Made by a program: the position numbers and the translations under genes. Below, in pieces: positions 1 through 4,862 of a DNA stretch of 5,076 nt. The stretch's first letter is position 1, and each line of letters starts with the position of its first letter. Location: contig JBFILW010000202.1 of the NCBI GenBank assembly GCA_041612005.1, forward strand, positions 1-5,076, given 5' to 3'. Source of the stretch: JBFILW01 sp041612005 (lineage in GTDB: Bacteria; Gemmatimonadota; Gemmatimonadetes; Palauibacterales; Palauibacteraceae). The notes beneath the pieces were generated by a model. That model was not told where the DNA came from. It did no database searches and saw nothing but the letters and a program-made list of their open reading frames with translations.

Positions 1-66
1 GACCTTCTCGGAGGAAACAAAGCGAGCAACGACGGCGTAGTACGCTTCGAACCGATGGAAGTATGA
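1..66 (+). CDS. 3' end of an unidentified protein gene (partial)
   Basis: Frame 1 is open from the window edge to a TGA at 64-66, giving 21 C-terminal residues that end in VVRFEPMEV. The composition (mixed hydrophobic and acidic residues, few arginines) looks more like a real protein tail than the competing frame 3, which is also open from the edge but is very arginine-rich and runs on to 146. The tail is too short to assign a family. A ribosome-binding-like GGAGG follows 9 bases after the stop, so it may be followed closely by a small gene. The alternative is that the real upstream gene is in frame 3 and ends at 146. Confidence 0.4.
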   Translation, partial: DLLGGNKASNDGVVRFEPMEV

Positions 67-86
67 CGTCTGAGTGGAGGACCAGG

Positions 87-146
87 ATGAGTTTCGGCGA
101 CAACAGAGACAGACAGACAAGCACGGGAGTCGCGGTGAGCGACTGA
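87..146 (+). CDS. possible 19-residue small protein
   Basis: An ATG at 87 is preceded by GGAGG at 76-80 with a 6-base spacer, an ideal arrangement. It opens a 19-codon frame that stops at TGA 144-146. The peptide, MSFGDNRDRQTSTGVAVSD, is polar with no membrane segment, cysteines or recognisable leader motif. It starts 20 bases after the stop of the upstream partial gene and ends 29 bases before a terminator-like hairpin at 176-210, so it could be the last cistron of that unit. The frame is also open to the left edge of the window, so this could instead be the C-terminus of a longer protein. No function can be assigned. Confidence 0.3.
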   Translation: MSFGDNRDRQTSTGVAVSD

Positions 147-175
147 AGCCACCCTCATCCAGGGGTCACGCTCAG

Positions 176-210
176 ACGCCCCGCCCGTGCCACCGTGCCG
201 GACGGGGCGT
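176..210 (+). terminator. GC-rich hairpin, possible terminator
   Basis: ACGCCCCG at 176-183 pairs perfectly with CGGGGCGT at 203-210. Two further pairs (184-185 with 200-201) are possible across a bulged A202. The loop contains a short direct repeat, CCGTGCC, at 185-191 and 193-199 with one base between. Only a weak T-containing tail (TTCGT) follows, so intrinsic termination is plausible but not certain. The position suits the end of the transcript that carries the partial gene and the 19-codon ORF. Confidence 0.4.
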
Positions 211-249
211 TCGTGCGTTCAGGAGCAGCGTGTACGCCATCCGGTAATC

Positions 250-262
250 CGTGCGCCGCACG
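250..262. promoter_or_regulatory. short inverted repeat, possible operator
   Basis: CGTGCG at 250-255 and CGCACG at 257-262 form a perfect dyad around a single central base. A one-base centre is too tight for a simple hairpin but typical of a dimeric regulator's binding site. It lies about 95 bases upstream of the 105-codon gene. No promoter hexamers are convincing nearby, so the operator role is inferred from symmetry only. Confidence 0.25.
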
Positions 263-270
263 TGGCGAGT

Positions 271-286
271 GGCCCTCCGGAGGGCC
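271..286. promoter_or_regulatory. perfect 16-base palindrome upstream of the orphan gene
   Basis: GGCCCTCCGGAGGGCC is fully self-complementary over 16 bases. As RNA it would form a six-pair stem with a CCGG loop; as DNA it is a symmetric protein-binding site candidate. It is 8 bases downstream of the dyad at 250-262 and 71 bases upstream of the ATG at 358. The inner GGAGG could act as a ribosome-binding-like sequence, but no suitable start codon follows it at normal spacing. Confidence 0.35.
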
Positions 287-310
287 CGAGACAGCGGCGG
301 CGCGACAACC

Positions 311-358
311 ATGAACCACGCTGCGGCAGTGTCGTGGCGGTCACTCCGGAGGAAGTGA
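311..358 (+). CDS. possible 15-residue leader peptide overlapping the next gene
   Basis: ATG at 311 opens a 15-codon frame, MNHAAAVSWRSLRRK, whose TGA (356-358) shares its A with the ATG of the downstream 105-codon gene (TGATG). This overlap is a classic geometry for translational coupling. The downstream gene's GGAGG lies inside this frame, so terminating ribosomes would sit directly on it. The mini-ORF itself has only a weak GCGGCGG-like sequence upstream. The peptide is basic at its C-terminus. It could be chance, because short frames are common in GC-rich DNA. Confidence 0.2.
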   Translation: MNHAAAVSWRSLRRK

Positions 359-675
359 TGAACAGGCTGACCGAGTACTTCGGCAGCCCCGGGACTCCTC
401 CGCCTCCGGAGACTTTCTGGCTCGTCTGCACGGAGGACGCGACGATGTACGTGTCCCCGGAGACGGCAGAGGCTCTGGGGCGGACAATCGCCCGGGTACT
501 GATCCCGAGGTGGGTCCGCTTCATGGACGTGTTCGGGTCCGAGTGGAGGATCCGTGCCCGAACGATCCAGTCGCTGGAAGAGTCGACGGCCGACCAGCGA
601 GCCCTGGCGCGCGCGCTGCACAAGGCGCTGAGGGAGGAGGGACGTGAAGACGGAGACCACCTGTTCTGCTACTAA
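358..675 (+). CDS. orphan conserved-looking hypothetical protein, 105 aa
   Basis: The ATG at 358 is chosen because GGAGG at 348-352 sits 5 bases upstream and because the longer frame back to a GTG at 187 translates into arginine/proline-rich sequence that looks non-coding. The 105-residue protein has no signal peptide or membrane segment. Residues 11-17 are a proline-rich linker. Residues 20-32 and 51-72 look like beta strands (FWLVCTEDATMYV; RWVRFMDVFGSEWRIR). Residues 33-48 and 72-95 look helical, and the acidic tail ends HLFCY. Two cysteines (24 and 104) are present. The strand-turn-strand with GS at 60-61 followed by I70 and LEES faintly recalls FlbD-like small proteins, but I do not recognise the family and assign no function. 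It converges on the glycosylase gene across a strong hairpin. Confidence 0.7.
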   Translation: MNRLTEYFGSPGTPPPPETFWLVCTEDATMYVSPETAEALGRTIARVLIPRWVRFMDVFGSEWRIRARTIQSLEESTADQRALARALHKALREEGREDGDHLFCY

Positions 676-688
676 CCTGAACCGGCGA

Positions 689-713
689 CGGGTCCGCGCT
701 TGGCGCGGGCCCG
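689..713. terminator. hairpin between convergent genes, likely bidirectional terminator
   Basis: Bases 689-699 pair with 703-713 to give an 11-pair, very GC-rich stem with one G-T wobble (T693 with G709) and a three-base TTG loop. It lies 13 bases after the stop of the plus-strand orphan gene and about 40 bases beyond the stop of the minus-strand glycosylase. That is the expected place for a shared terminator. Neither side carries a U-run, so it may only stabilise 3' ends or cooperate with Rho. Confidence 0.5.
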
Positions 714-754
714 CATCGCCAAATACGGGCGCGATCGGCGTTTGATGGCGCAGC

Positions 755-1660
755 TCAGCGACCGAGCTCTTCCAGCTCCTCGAGTGTCCGCGGCCAGTCC
801 TTCTTCAGCAGTCGCGACAGAGCCCGATCCGCCAGCAGCTTTCCCTCCGTCTGGCAGGCCGGGCAGTAATTGACCTCGTTTTCGGCGTAGCGAATCCGCT
901 GCACAGGCAATCCGCATTCGGGGCAGGGCTCGCCGTACCGACCGTGGACGGCCATCCCCTCCCGGAATGCGGTGACCTTGTTCGGGAATCCATCACCCGT
1001 TTCCGCGCGCAGTCGGTCGGTCCATTCGGTGAGGACGGTGCGTGTGGCTTCGTACAACCGGGTGATCTCGCTGTCGGTCAGACGCTGGGACCACTTGAGT
1101 GGCGACAGCCGCGCCCGGTGCAGGATCTCGTCGGAGTAGGCGTTCCCGATCCCGCTGAATAGAGACGGAGACGTGAGAGCGCGCTTCAGGGTGTGATTAC
1201 GGCGAGTGAGCGCCTCGTGAAACGCGGTACGATCGACCTCCAGCGGCTCCGCACCGCCGCGATCGTGCTCGCCCAGCGCCTCCTCACCGCGCACCACATT
1301 AAGTGACGCACGCTTCTTTGTCCCCGCCTCAGTGAGAACGAGCGAGCCGTTGGGGAAGTCGAAGGCGGCAAGGCCACGCTTCCTGGGGTTTCGAGAGATT
1401 TTCGCGCCGGCGTCCATCCACGCGAAACGACCCGCGATCATCAGGTGGAACACGAGCCAGAGGCCGTCCTCGAGGCCGATCGCGATCCGCTTGCCCAGTC
1501 TCCGGAGCTCGACGACCCGGCGTCCTTCTGCCGCGGAGACGGGCGGGTCCACCGACCGCAGGAGGAACGGGCTGGCAACGCGAATGCTCTCGAGTCTCTG
1601 TCCGAGGAGGCGCGCCTCGAGAGCCTCGATGTAGATGGTGACGTCGGGAAGCTCCGGCAT
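755..1660 (-). CDS. Fpg/Nei-family DNA glycosylase (formamidopyrimidine-DNA glycosylase-like), 301 aa
   Basis: This is a base-excision repair enzyme of the Fpg/Nei fold, a family of bifunctional glycosylase/AP lyases acting on oxidised bases. The N-terminus MPELPDV carries the catalytic Pro2 and Glu3, and Lys57 in RRLGKR matches the conserved beta-hairpin lysine. The helix-two-turn-helix region holds GIGNAYSDEIL (170-180) with the conserved Asn173. A C-terminal zinc finger has cysteines at 246, 249, 266 and 269. Length is slightly above the usual 270-290. Several recognition positions differ from E. coli Fpg: Glu6 is Asp, the void-filling Met region reads HLMIAG, the DPRRFG loop is replaced by EAGTKKRAS, and the zinc-finger arginine is Asn261. 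It therefore belongs to a divergent subfamily whose lesion preference cannot be read from sequence. No Shine-Dalgarno lies close upstream of the ATG at 1660. It is divergent from the membrane gene at 1751. Confidence 0.93.
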   Translation of the reverse strand: MPELPDVTIYIEALEARLLGQRLESIRVASPFLLRSVDPPVSAAEGRRVVELRRLGKRIAIGLEDGLWLVFHLMIAGRFAWMDAGAKISRNPRKRGLAAFDFPNGSLVLTEAGTKKRASLNVVRGEEALGEHDRGGAEPLEVDRTAFHEALTRRNHTLKRALTSPSLFSGIGNAYSDEILHRARLSPLKWSQRLTDSEITRLYEATRTVLTEWTDRLRAETGDGFPNKVTAFREGMAVHGRYGEPCPECGLPVQRIRYAENEVNYCPACQTEGKLLADRALSRLLKKDWPRTLEELEELGR

Positions 1661-1750
1661 GTGGAAAAATAGGCTTTACTCACCGGCGCCGCTGAGTGAT
1701 CTTGTAGAGTTGACCTGCCGGCCAAGTCCACCAGATACCGCGAGGCTCTC
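1661..1750. promoter_or_regulatory. divergent intergenic region, probably holding promoters for both flanking genes
   Basis: These 90 bases separate the starts of the minus-strand glycosylase and the plus-strand membrane protein, so promoters for both should lie here or just inside the genes. For the minus strand, TATTTT (1671-1666) lies five bases before the glycosylase ATG, compatible with a leaderless transcript, but no -35 matches. For the plus strand, the ribosome-binding GAGG at 1742-1745 is clear. No promoter pair is good enough to call. Confidence 0.35.
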
Positions 1751-2317
1751 ATGGAAATGGTACCGATCGGTTCGTTGTGGCTCGCTATCCTCATCTCCGC
1801 CGTGCTCGTCTTTCTCGCTTCCTCGGTCGTATGGATGGCCCCATTCTCGTGGCACAAGAACGACTTCAAGGGCCTGCCGAACGAAGACGCGGCCCGCAGC
1901 GGCATCGGCAAGCCGTCACCCGGCCAGTACAACATCCCGCACGCGGAGACGCAGGCCGACTACAAGTCGCCCGAGATCCAGGCGAAGTGCGATGAGGGCC
2001 CGGTCGCCCTCATCACAGTCCTGCCGAACGGCATGCCGGGCATGGGGAAACAACTCGGGCTCTGGTTCGTTTTCCTGGTCTGGATCGCCGGAATCGTCGC
2101 CTATGTGCTCACCCGGAGCCTGCCTGCGGGCGTCGAGTATCTGCGTGTGTTCCAGATCGCGGGCACCGTGGCGTGGATGGGTTACGGGATGTCTGCGATC
2201 GCCGACGGCGTCTGGTTCGGCCGTCCATGGAGCCATGTGTTCAAGGCGCTGTTTGATGCCTTCATCTACGCGTGTCTGACCGCCGGCGCCTTCGCGTGGC
2301 AGTTTCCGACCGCCTGA
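1751..2317 (+). CDS. orphan integral membrane protein, four predicted helices, 188 aa
   Basis: The ATG at 1751 has GAGG at 1742-1745 with a 5-base spacer. Hydrophobic segments are at about residues 8-30, 101-120, 131-152 and 164-184, so this should be a four-helix inner-membrane protein with both ends on the same side. Between helices 1 and 2 lies a 70-residue hydrophilic loop rich in Pro, Asp and Lys, with a PGQYNIPHA stretch at 57-65, a single Cys80, and an EGPVALITVLPNGMPGMGK segment leading into helix 2. From memory it resembles conserved uncharacterised membrane proteins of Acidobacteriota/Gemmatimonadota that share the GSLWL start and PGQY-like loop. No catalytic motif is visible and no function is assigned. 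Composition matches the neighbours. The next ORF, also membrane-type, begins 43 bases later. Confidence 0.85.
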   Translation: MEMVPIGSLWLAILISAVLVFLASSVVWMAPFSWHKNDFKGLPNEDAARSGIGKPSPGQYNIPHAETQADYKSPEIQAKCDEGPVALITVLPNGMPGMGKQLGLWFVFLVWIAGIVAYVLTRSLPAGVEYLRVFQIAGTVAWMGYGMSAIADGVWFGRPWSHVFKALFDAFIYACLTAGAFAWQFPTA

Positions 2318-2344
2318 GCGGGTCGGTCGTGGTCCGCCGAGCGT

Positions 2345-2360
2345 CGCCGGGCACCCGGCG
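2345..2360 (+). other. tight hairpin immediately before a small ORF
   Basis: GCCGGG (2346-2351) and CCCGGC (2354-2359), plus the C2345-G2360 pair, form a near-perfect palindrome of 16 bases. It starts 27 bases after the membrane gene's stop and ends directly against the GTG at 2361. There is no T-run, so termination is doubtful. It could stabilise the upstream mRNA or limit ribosome access to the small ORF. Confidence 0.35.
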
Positions 2361-2456
2361 GTGACGGAGTATCTGCGCGAGAACTGGTGGATCCTGCTGA
2401 TCACTGTGCCGGGGCTGGCGTGGCTGCTGAAGTATGCTTTCGGCCGCCGGGGATGA
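2361..2456 (+). CDS. small single-helix membrane protein, 31 aa
   Basis: A frame from GTG 2361 to TGA 2454-2456 encodes VTEYLRENWW followed by a hydrophobic stretch ILLITVPGLAWLLKYAF and a basic tail GRRG. The layout (short amphipathic start with E/R, paired tryptophans at 9-10, about 18 apolar residues, positive end) is typical of genuine small bacterial membrane proteins and is unlikely as a random translation of GC-rich DNA. The weak point is the start: GTG is the only normal start in the frame after the stop at 2279, there is no Shine-Dalgarno, and a hairpin abuts it. Translation could depend on coupling to the membrane gene upstream, which is 43 bases away. Function is unknown; a partner role for the preceding membrane protein is only inference. 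Confidence 0.5.
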   Translation: MTEYLRENWWILLITVPGLAWLLKYAFGRRG

Positions 2457-2503
2457 TCGTTTCACGCACAGACGCACCATAGGGGCGCAATACTCAGGAG
2501 AAC

Positions 2504-2508
2504 GAAGG
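2504..2508 (+). promoter_or_regulatory. ribosome binding site of the PLP enzyme gene
   Basis: GAAGG at 2504-2508 lies 5 bases before the ATG at 2514. A second, stronger AGGAG at 2496-2500 lies 13 bases away, which is too far for efficient use, so the nearer weak site probably decides the start. There is no other in-frame start between them. Confidence 0.4.
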
Positions 2509-2513
2509 CCGTT

Positions 2514-3686
2514 ATGAAGAAGAACGCCCAGTCACCCGCCACCCAGGCGCTCCACGCCGGCTCGCGCCGGCCACGGATCGAGGGTGCGGTCGCGACTCCG
2601 ATCTTCCAGTCGAGCACCTTCGAGTATCACGGCGAGGACTACCACGACATCGGATACCTGCGGCTCAGCAACTCGCCCAACCACCGCGTCTTGGCCGAGA
2701 GGATCGCCGCCCTGGAGGGCGCGGAGGCGGCGCTCGCGTCGGCCAGCGGCATGGCAGCGATATCCGCAGCGCTGCTGACCGTTCTGTCGGCCGGGGACCA
2801 TCTGCTGGTGCAGGACTGCCTCTACGGTGGAACGACCGGTCTTCTGGATCACGAGCTGCCCCGCTTCGGCATCACGCACACCGCGATCGACCCGCAGGAC
2901 CCCGGCTCGTGGGAGGCGCAGCTGCAGTCCACGACGCGCGTGATCTACGTCGAGACTCTCACCAACCCGCTGCTGCAGTTGGCAGATCTGGAAGCGGTGG
3001 TGGAGTTTGCCCGGGCACGCGGCCTCACCTCGATTATCGACAACACGTTCGCGAGTCCGATCAACTTCCGTCCGGCCGAGATCGGCTTCGACCTCGTCGT
3101 CGAGAGCTGCACGAAGTACATGAACGGGCATAACGATCTGGTGGCCGGCTCGGTTGCGGGGCCCGCCGACCTGGTCGAGAGGATCCGCGTGCTTCAGAAC
3201 CACTTCGGCGGCTTCCTCGACGCGCACGCCTGCTACATGCTGGAGCGCGGGATCAAGACACTCGCCGTGCGCGTACGGCAGCAGACGGAGAGTGCGGGTC
3301 GGCTGGCCGTCTTCCTGGACAGCCACCCGGCCGTCACCCGGGTCAACTATCCGGGACTCGAGAGCCACGAGCAGCACGAGCGCGCCGCGCGACTGCTCGA
3401 CGGCTTCGGCGGCATGTTCTCGTTCGAGCTCGAAGGTGGAGTCGAACAGGCCGAGGCCTTCCTCGCCGCCATCACCCTGCCTGCGGTGGCGGCGAGCCTG
3501 GGCGGAGCGGAATCGCTGGCTGTCCGTCCCGCGGCCGCCGTGCACGGCGCGCTGACGCCGGAGGAGCGCGCGAGGTCCGGCATCGCCGACGGCCTGATCC
3601 GGTTCTCGACCGGGCTGGAGACGACCGAAGACCTGCTCGCGGATGTCGAGCAGGCGCTGAGTCGGGTCGCCGTGGCCGCGGTCTGA
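2514..3686 (+). CDS. PLP-dependent trans-sulfuration enzyme (cystathionine gamma-synthase/lyase family), 390 aa
   Basis: This is a full-length member of the Cys/Met-metabolism PLP family (fold type I), cytoplasmic and normally a homotetramer acting on homoserine esters, cystathionine or related sulfur amino acids. Visible landmarks in order: HAGSR (14-18); Y48 and R50 of the Y-x-R phosphate-binding motif; SGMAAIS (78-84), the phosphate loop; Y104 in LYGGT, which stacks on the cofactor; D176 in DNTFA, which contacts the ring nitrogen; Schiff-base lysine K201 in SCTKYMNGHND; SLGGAESL (328-335); and R363 in IRFSTGLE, the likely substrate carboxylate arginine. The usual NPT after Y-x-R is replaced by NSPNH (53-57). 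The later region (SLGG.ESL, PEERA..GI) resembles E. coli MetB more than OAH sulfhydrylase, but synthase, beta-lyase and gamma-lyase cannot be separated here. It is followed 74 bases later by the DinB-family gene. Confidence 0.93.
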   Translation: MKKNAQSPATQALHAGSRRPRIEGAVATPIFQSSTFEYHGEDYHDIGYLRLSNSPNHRVLAERIAALEGAEAALASASGMAAISAALLTVLSAGDHLLVQDCLYGGTTGLLDHELPRFGITHTAIDPQDPGSWEAQLQSTTRVIYVETLTNPLLQLADLEAVVEFARARGLTSIIDNTFASPINFRPAEIGFDLVVESCTKYMNGHNDLVAGSVAGPADLVERIRVLQNHFGGFLDAHACYMLERGIKTLAVRVRQQTESAGRLAVFLDSHPAVTRVNYPGLESHEQHERAARLLDGFGGMFSFELEGGVEQAEAFLAAITLPAVAASLGGAESLAVRPAAAVHGALTPEERARSGIADGLIRFSTGLETTEDLLADVEQALSRVAVAAV

Positions 3687-3747
3687 CTCCGGAACCCCTC
3701 GCACGCCCACAGCCGTTATAAGCACAAACGAAACTCGAATACTGAAC

Positions 3748-3753
3748 GAGGAG
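3748..3753 (+). promoter_or_regulatory. ribosome binding site of the DinB-family gene
   Basis: GAGGAG with a 7-base spacer to the ATG at 3761 fixes the start. Upstream, TATAAG at 3717-3722 resembles a -10 element but has no matching -35, so a separate promoter for this gene is possible but unproven. Confidence 0.6.
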
Positions 3754-3760
3754 AACACGC

Positions 3761-4300
3761 ATGCGAGCAGTCGATGCCTTTATCGCGGAGATCGAGCAGG
3801 AGAGCGAAGCCACCCAGCGCCTTCTCGAGCGCGTACCGGAGGACAAGCTGGGTTGGAAGCCGCACGACAAGTCCATGACCCTCGGCCAGCTGGCCCTGCA
3901 CGTCGCGAGCGCCACCGGCGATGTCGCCGATATGCTGGAGCTCGAAGAGCTCGACGGCGCGAGCGTCGAGTTCGGGAACAACCCGCAGCCCGAGTCGAAG
4001 GAGCAGATCCTGAGCGCGCTGGACGAGCGGCTGGCCAACGCGCGCGCCAAGCTGGACGCCCTCGATGATACGTCCGCCATGAAGATGTGGACTCTGAAGG
4101 TCGGGGACGAAGTGGCGTTCTCGATCCCGCGCATCGCGCTGGCTCGCACTCTGATGCTCAACCACTGGTATCACCACCGCGGCCAGCTCACCGTGTACCT
4201 GCGCCTGCTGGATGTCCCGCTGCCCGTCACGTACGGGGCGACCGCGGATGAGAATCCGTTCCTGGACATGCTGGCGGCACAGACGAGCGGCGCCAACTGA
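3761..4300 (+). CDS. DinB/YfiT-fold metalloenzyme-like protein, 179 aa
   Basis: A four-helix-bundle protein of the DinB superfamily, which binds a divalent metal through three histidines. Candidate ligands are His47 in LGQLALHVAS and His135 and His139 in NHWYHHRGQLTVYL (134-147), the signature of the family (His138 is adjacent). GWKPHDKSMTLGQL (31-44) is also typical, as is the closing YGATADENPF. The length is normal. Characterised members include bacillithiol and mycothiol S-transferases and mycothiol-dependent maleylpyruvate isomerase, but most are unassigned stress-associated proteins, and despite the name they are unrelated to DNA polymerase IV. It lies downstream of a sulfur amino acid enzyme, a faint hint towards thiol chemistry. 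Its stop (4298-4300) may overlap the start of the next gene. Confidence 0.9.
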   Translation: MRAVDAFIAEIEQESEATQRLLERVPEDKLGWKPHDKSMTLGQLALHVASATGDVADMLELEELDGASVEFGNNPQPESKEQILSALDERLANARAKLDALDDTSAMKMWTLKVGDEVAFSIPRIALARTLMLNHWYHHRGQLTVYLRLLDVPLPVTYGATADENPFLDMLAAQTSGAN

Positions 4301-4326
4301 CCTATCGCGCGCCCGCTCTCGCTTCG

Positions 4327-4857
4327 GTGGCCCTCGCGGCGGCAGTCCTGGCCGGCGGGGGCTGCTGGCTTCTCGGGGGCGATGTGGTCATCCGCCTCTC
4401 CGAAGCGCAGGTGCAGACCGCCCTCGACCTTCGTTTTCCGGTCGCGAAGACGTACCTGGGCCGGATCAGCCTCGCATACCACGACCCCGAGGTACGGCTG
4501 GAAGAGGGATCGGACCGGATCCGGATCGGGATGTCGCTCACGCTGTCGCTCGGCTCGGGCGACGACCCGACCGCGTATTCGGGCCGCGCACGCCTGATCA
4601 CGGGGATCGGCTACGATCCTGACTCGGCCCTGGTGCTGCTCGAGCAACCCGTGCTCGATTCTCTGTCGCTCGGACAGCTCAGCGTCGCGTACGTCGAGCA
4701 GGCCAGCGAGCTGGCGCGCCGGTTGGCACTCGATCGCCTCGAACGGATTCCCGTCTACGACTTGAGAGAAGAGGGAGTCGGGCGCAGGGCGGCTCGAATG
4801 GTACTGAAGGATGTGACCGTGAAAGACGGTGAGCTGCTGATCACCCTGGGGAGATAG
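4327..4857 (+). CDS. DUF1439 (YceB-like) probable lipoprotein, 176 aa
   Basis: The body resembles E. coli YceB, a DUF1439 lipoprotein: an N-terminal VIRLSEAQVQTALDLRFP segment, alternating strands (RIRIGMSLTLSL; ARLITGIGY), then a VLLEQPVLDSLS region, a helix, and the closing PVYDLREEG...LKDVTVKDGELLITLG, which parallels YceB's PAYVLRED...IEVKPGEIVIP. The N-terminus is apolar with LAGGGCW around Cys13, a loose lipobox. From the GTG at 4327 the signal sequence lacks a positive charge. Starting at CTG 4297, which overlaps the DinB stop as CTGA, adds TYRAPALAS and gives a proper basic n-region with Cys at 23, so 4297 is a credible alternative. Neither start has a strong Shine-Dalgarno. It probably acts at the membrane or in the periplasm; the biochemical role of the family is unknown to me. 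Confidence 0.78.
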   Translation: MALAAAVLAGGGCWLLGGDVVIRLSEAQVQTALDLRFPVAKTYLGRISLAYHDPEVRLEEGSDRIRIGMSLTLSLGSGDDPTAYSGRARLITGIGYDPDSALVLLEQPVLDSLSLGQLSVAYVEQASELARRLALDRLERIPVYDLREEGVGRRAARMVLKDVTVKDGELLITLGR

Positions 4858-4862
4858 CGGAG

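Noticed and set aside
105..119. AGACAGACAGACA short tandem repeat
   Set aside because: Only about three 4-base units; too short to be a meaningful repeat array.
187..357. Upstream extension of the orphan gene to a GTG at 187
   Set aside because: The added residues are Arg/Pro-rich and span three inverted repeats; the ATG at 358 has a far better ribosome binding site.
1710..1739. TTGACC (1710-1715) and GATACC (1734-1739) as a promoter for the membrane gene
   Set aside because: The spacer is 18 bases and the -10 is poor, and the implied start site would fall after the gene's own ribosome binding site.
1635..2279. 214-codon plus-strand frame overlapping the orphan membrane gene
   Set aside because: Its translation is Ser/Arg/Pro-rich low-complexity sequence, a frame-shadow of the membrane protein.
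2489..2494. AATACT as a -10 element for the PLP enzyme gene
   Set aside because: No -35 lies at 16-18 bases, and transcription would begin inside the ribosome binding region.
2532..3758. 408-codon open frame on the minus strand opposite the PLP enzyme gene
   Set aside because: It is antisense to a gene with complete family motifs; its translation is rich in Arg, Gly and Gln with no recognisable domain, as expected for the complement of GC-rich coding DNA.
4509..4530. GGATC-rich repeated stretch with inverted symmetry inside the DUF1439 gene
   Set aside because: It encodes a normal SDRIRIG beta-strand stretch; the repetition follows from codon choice.
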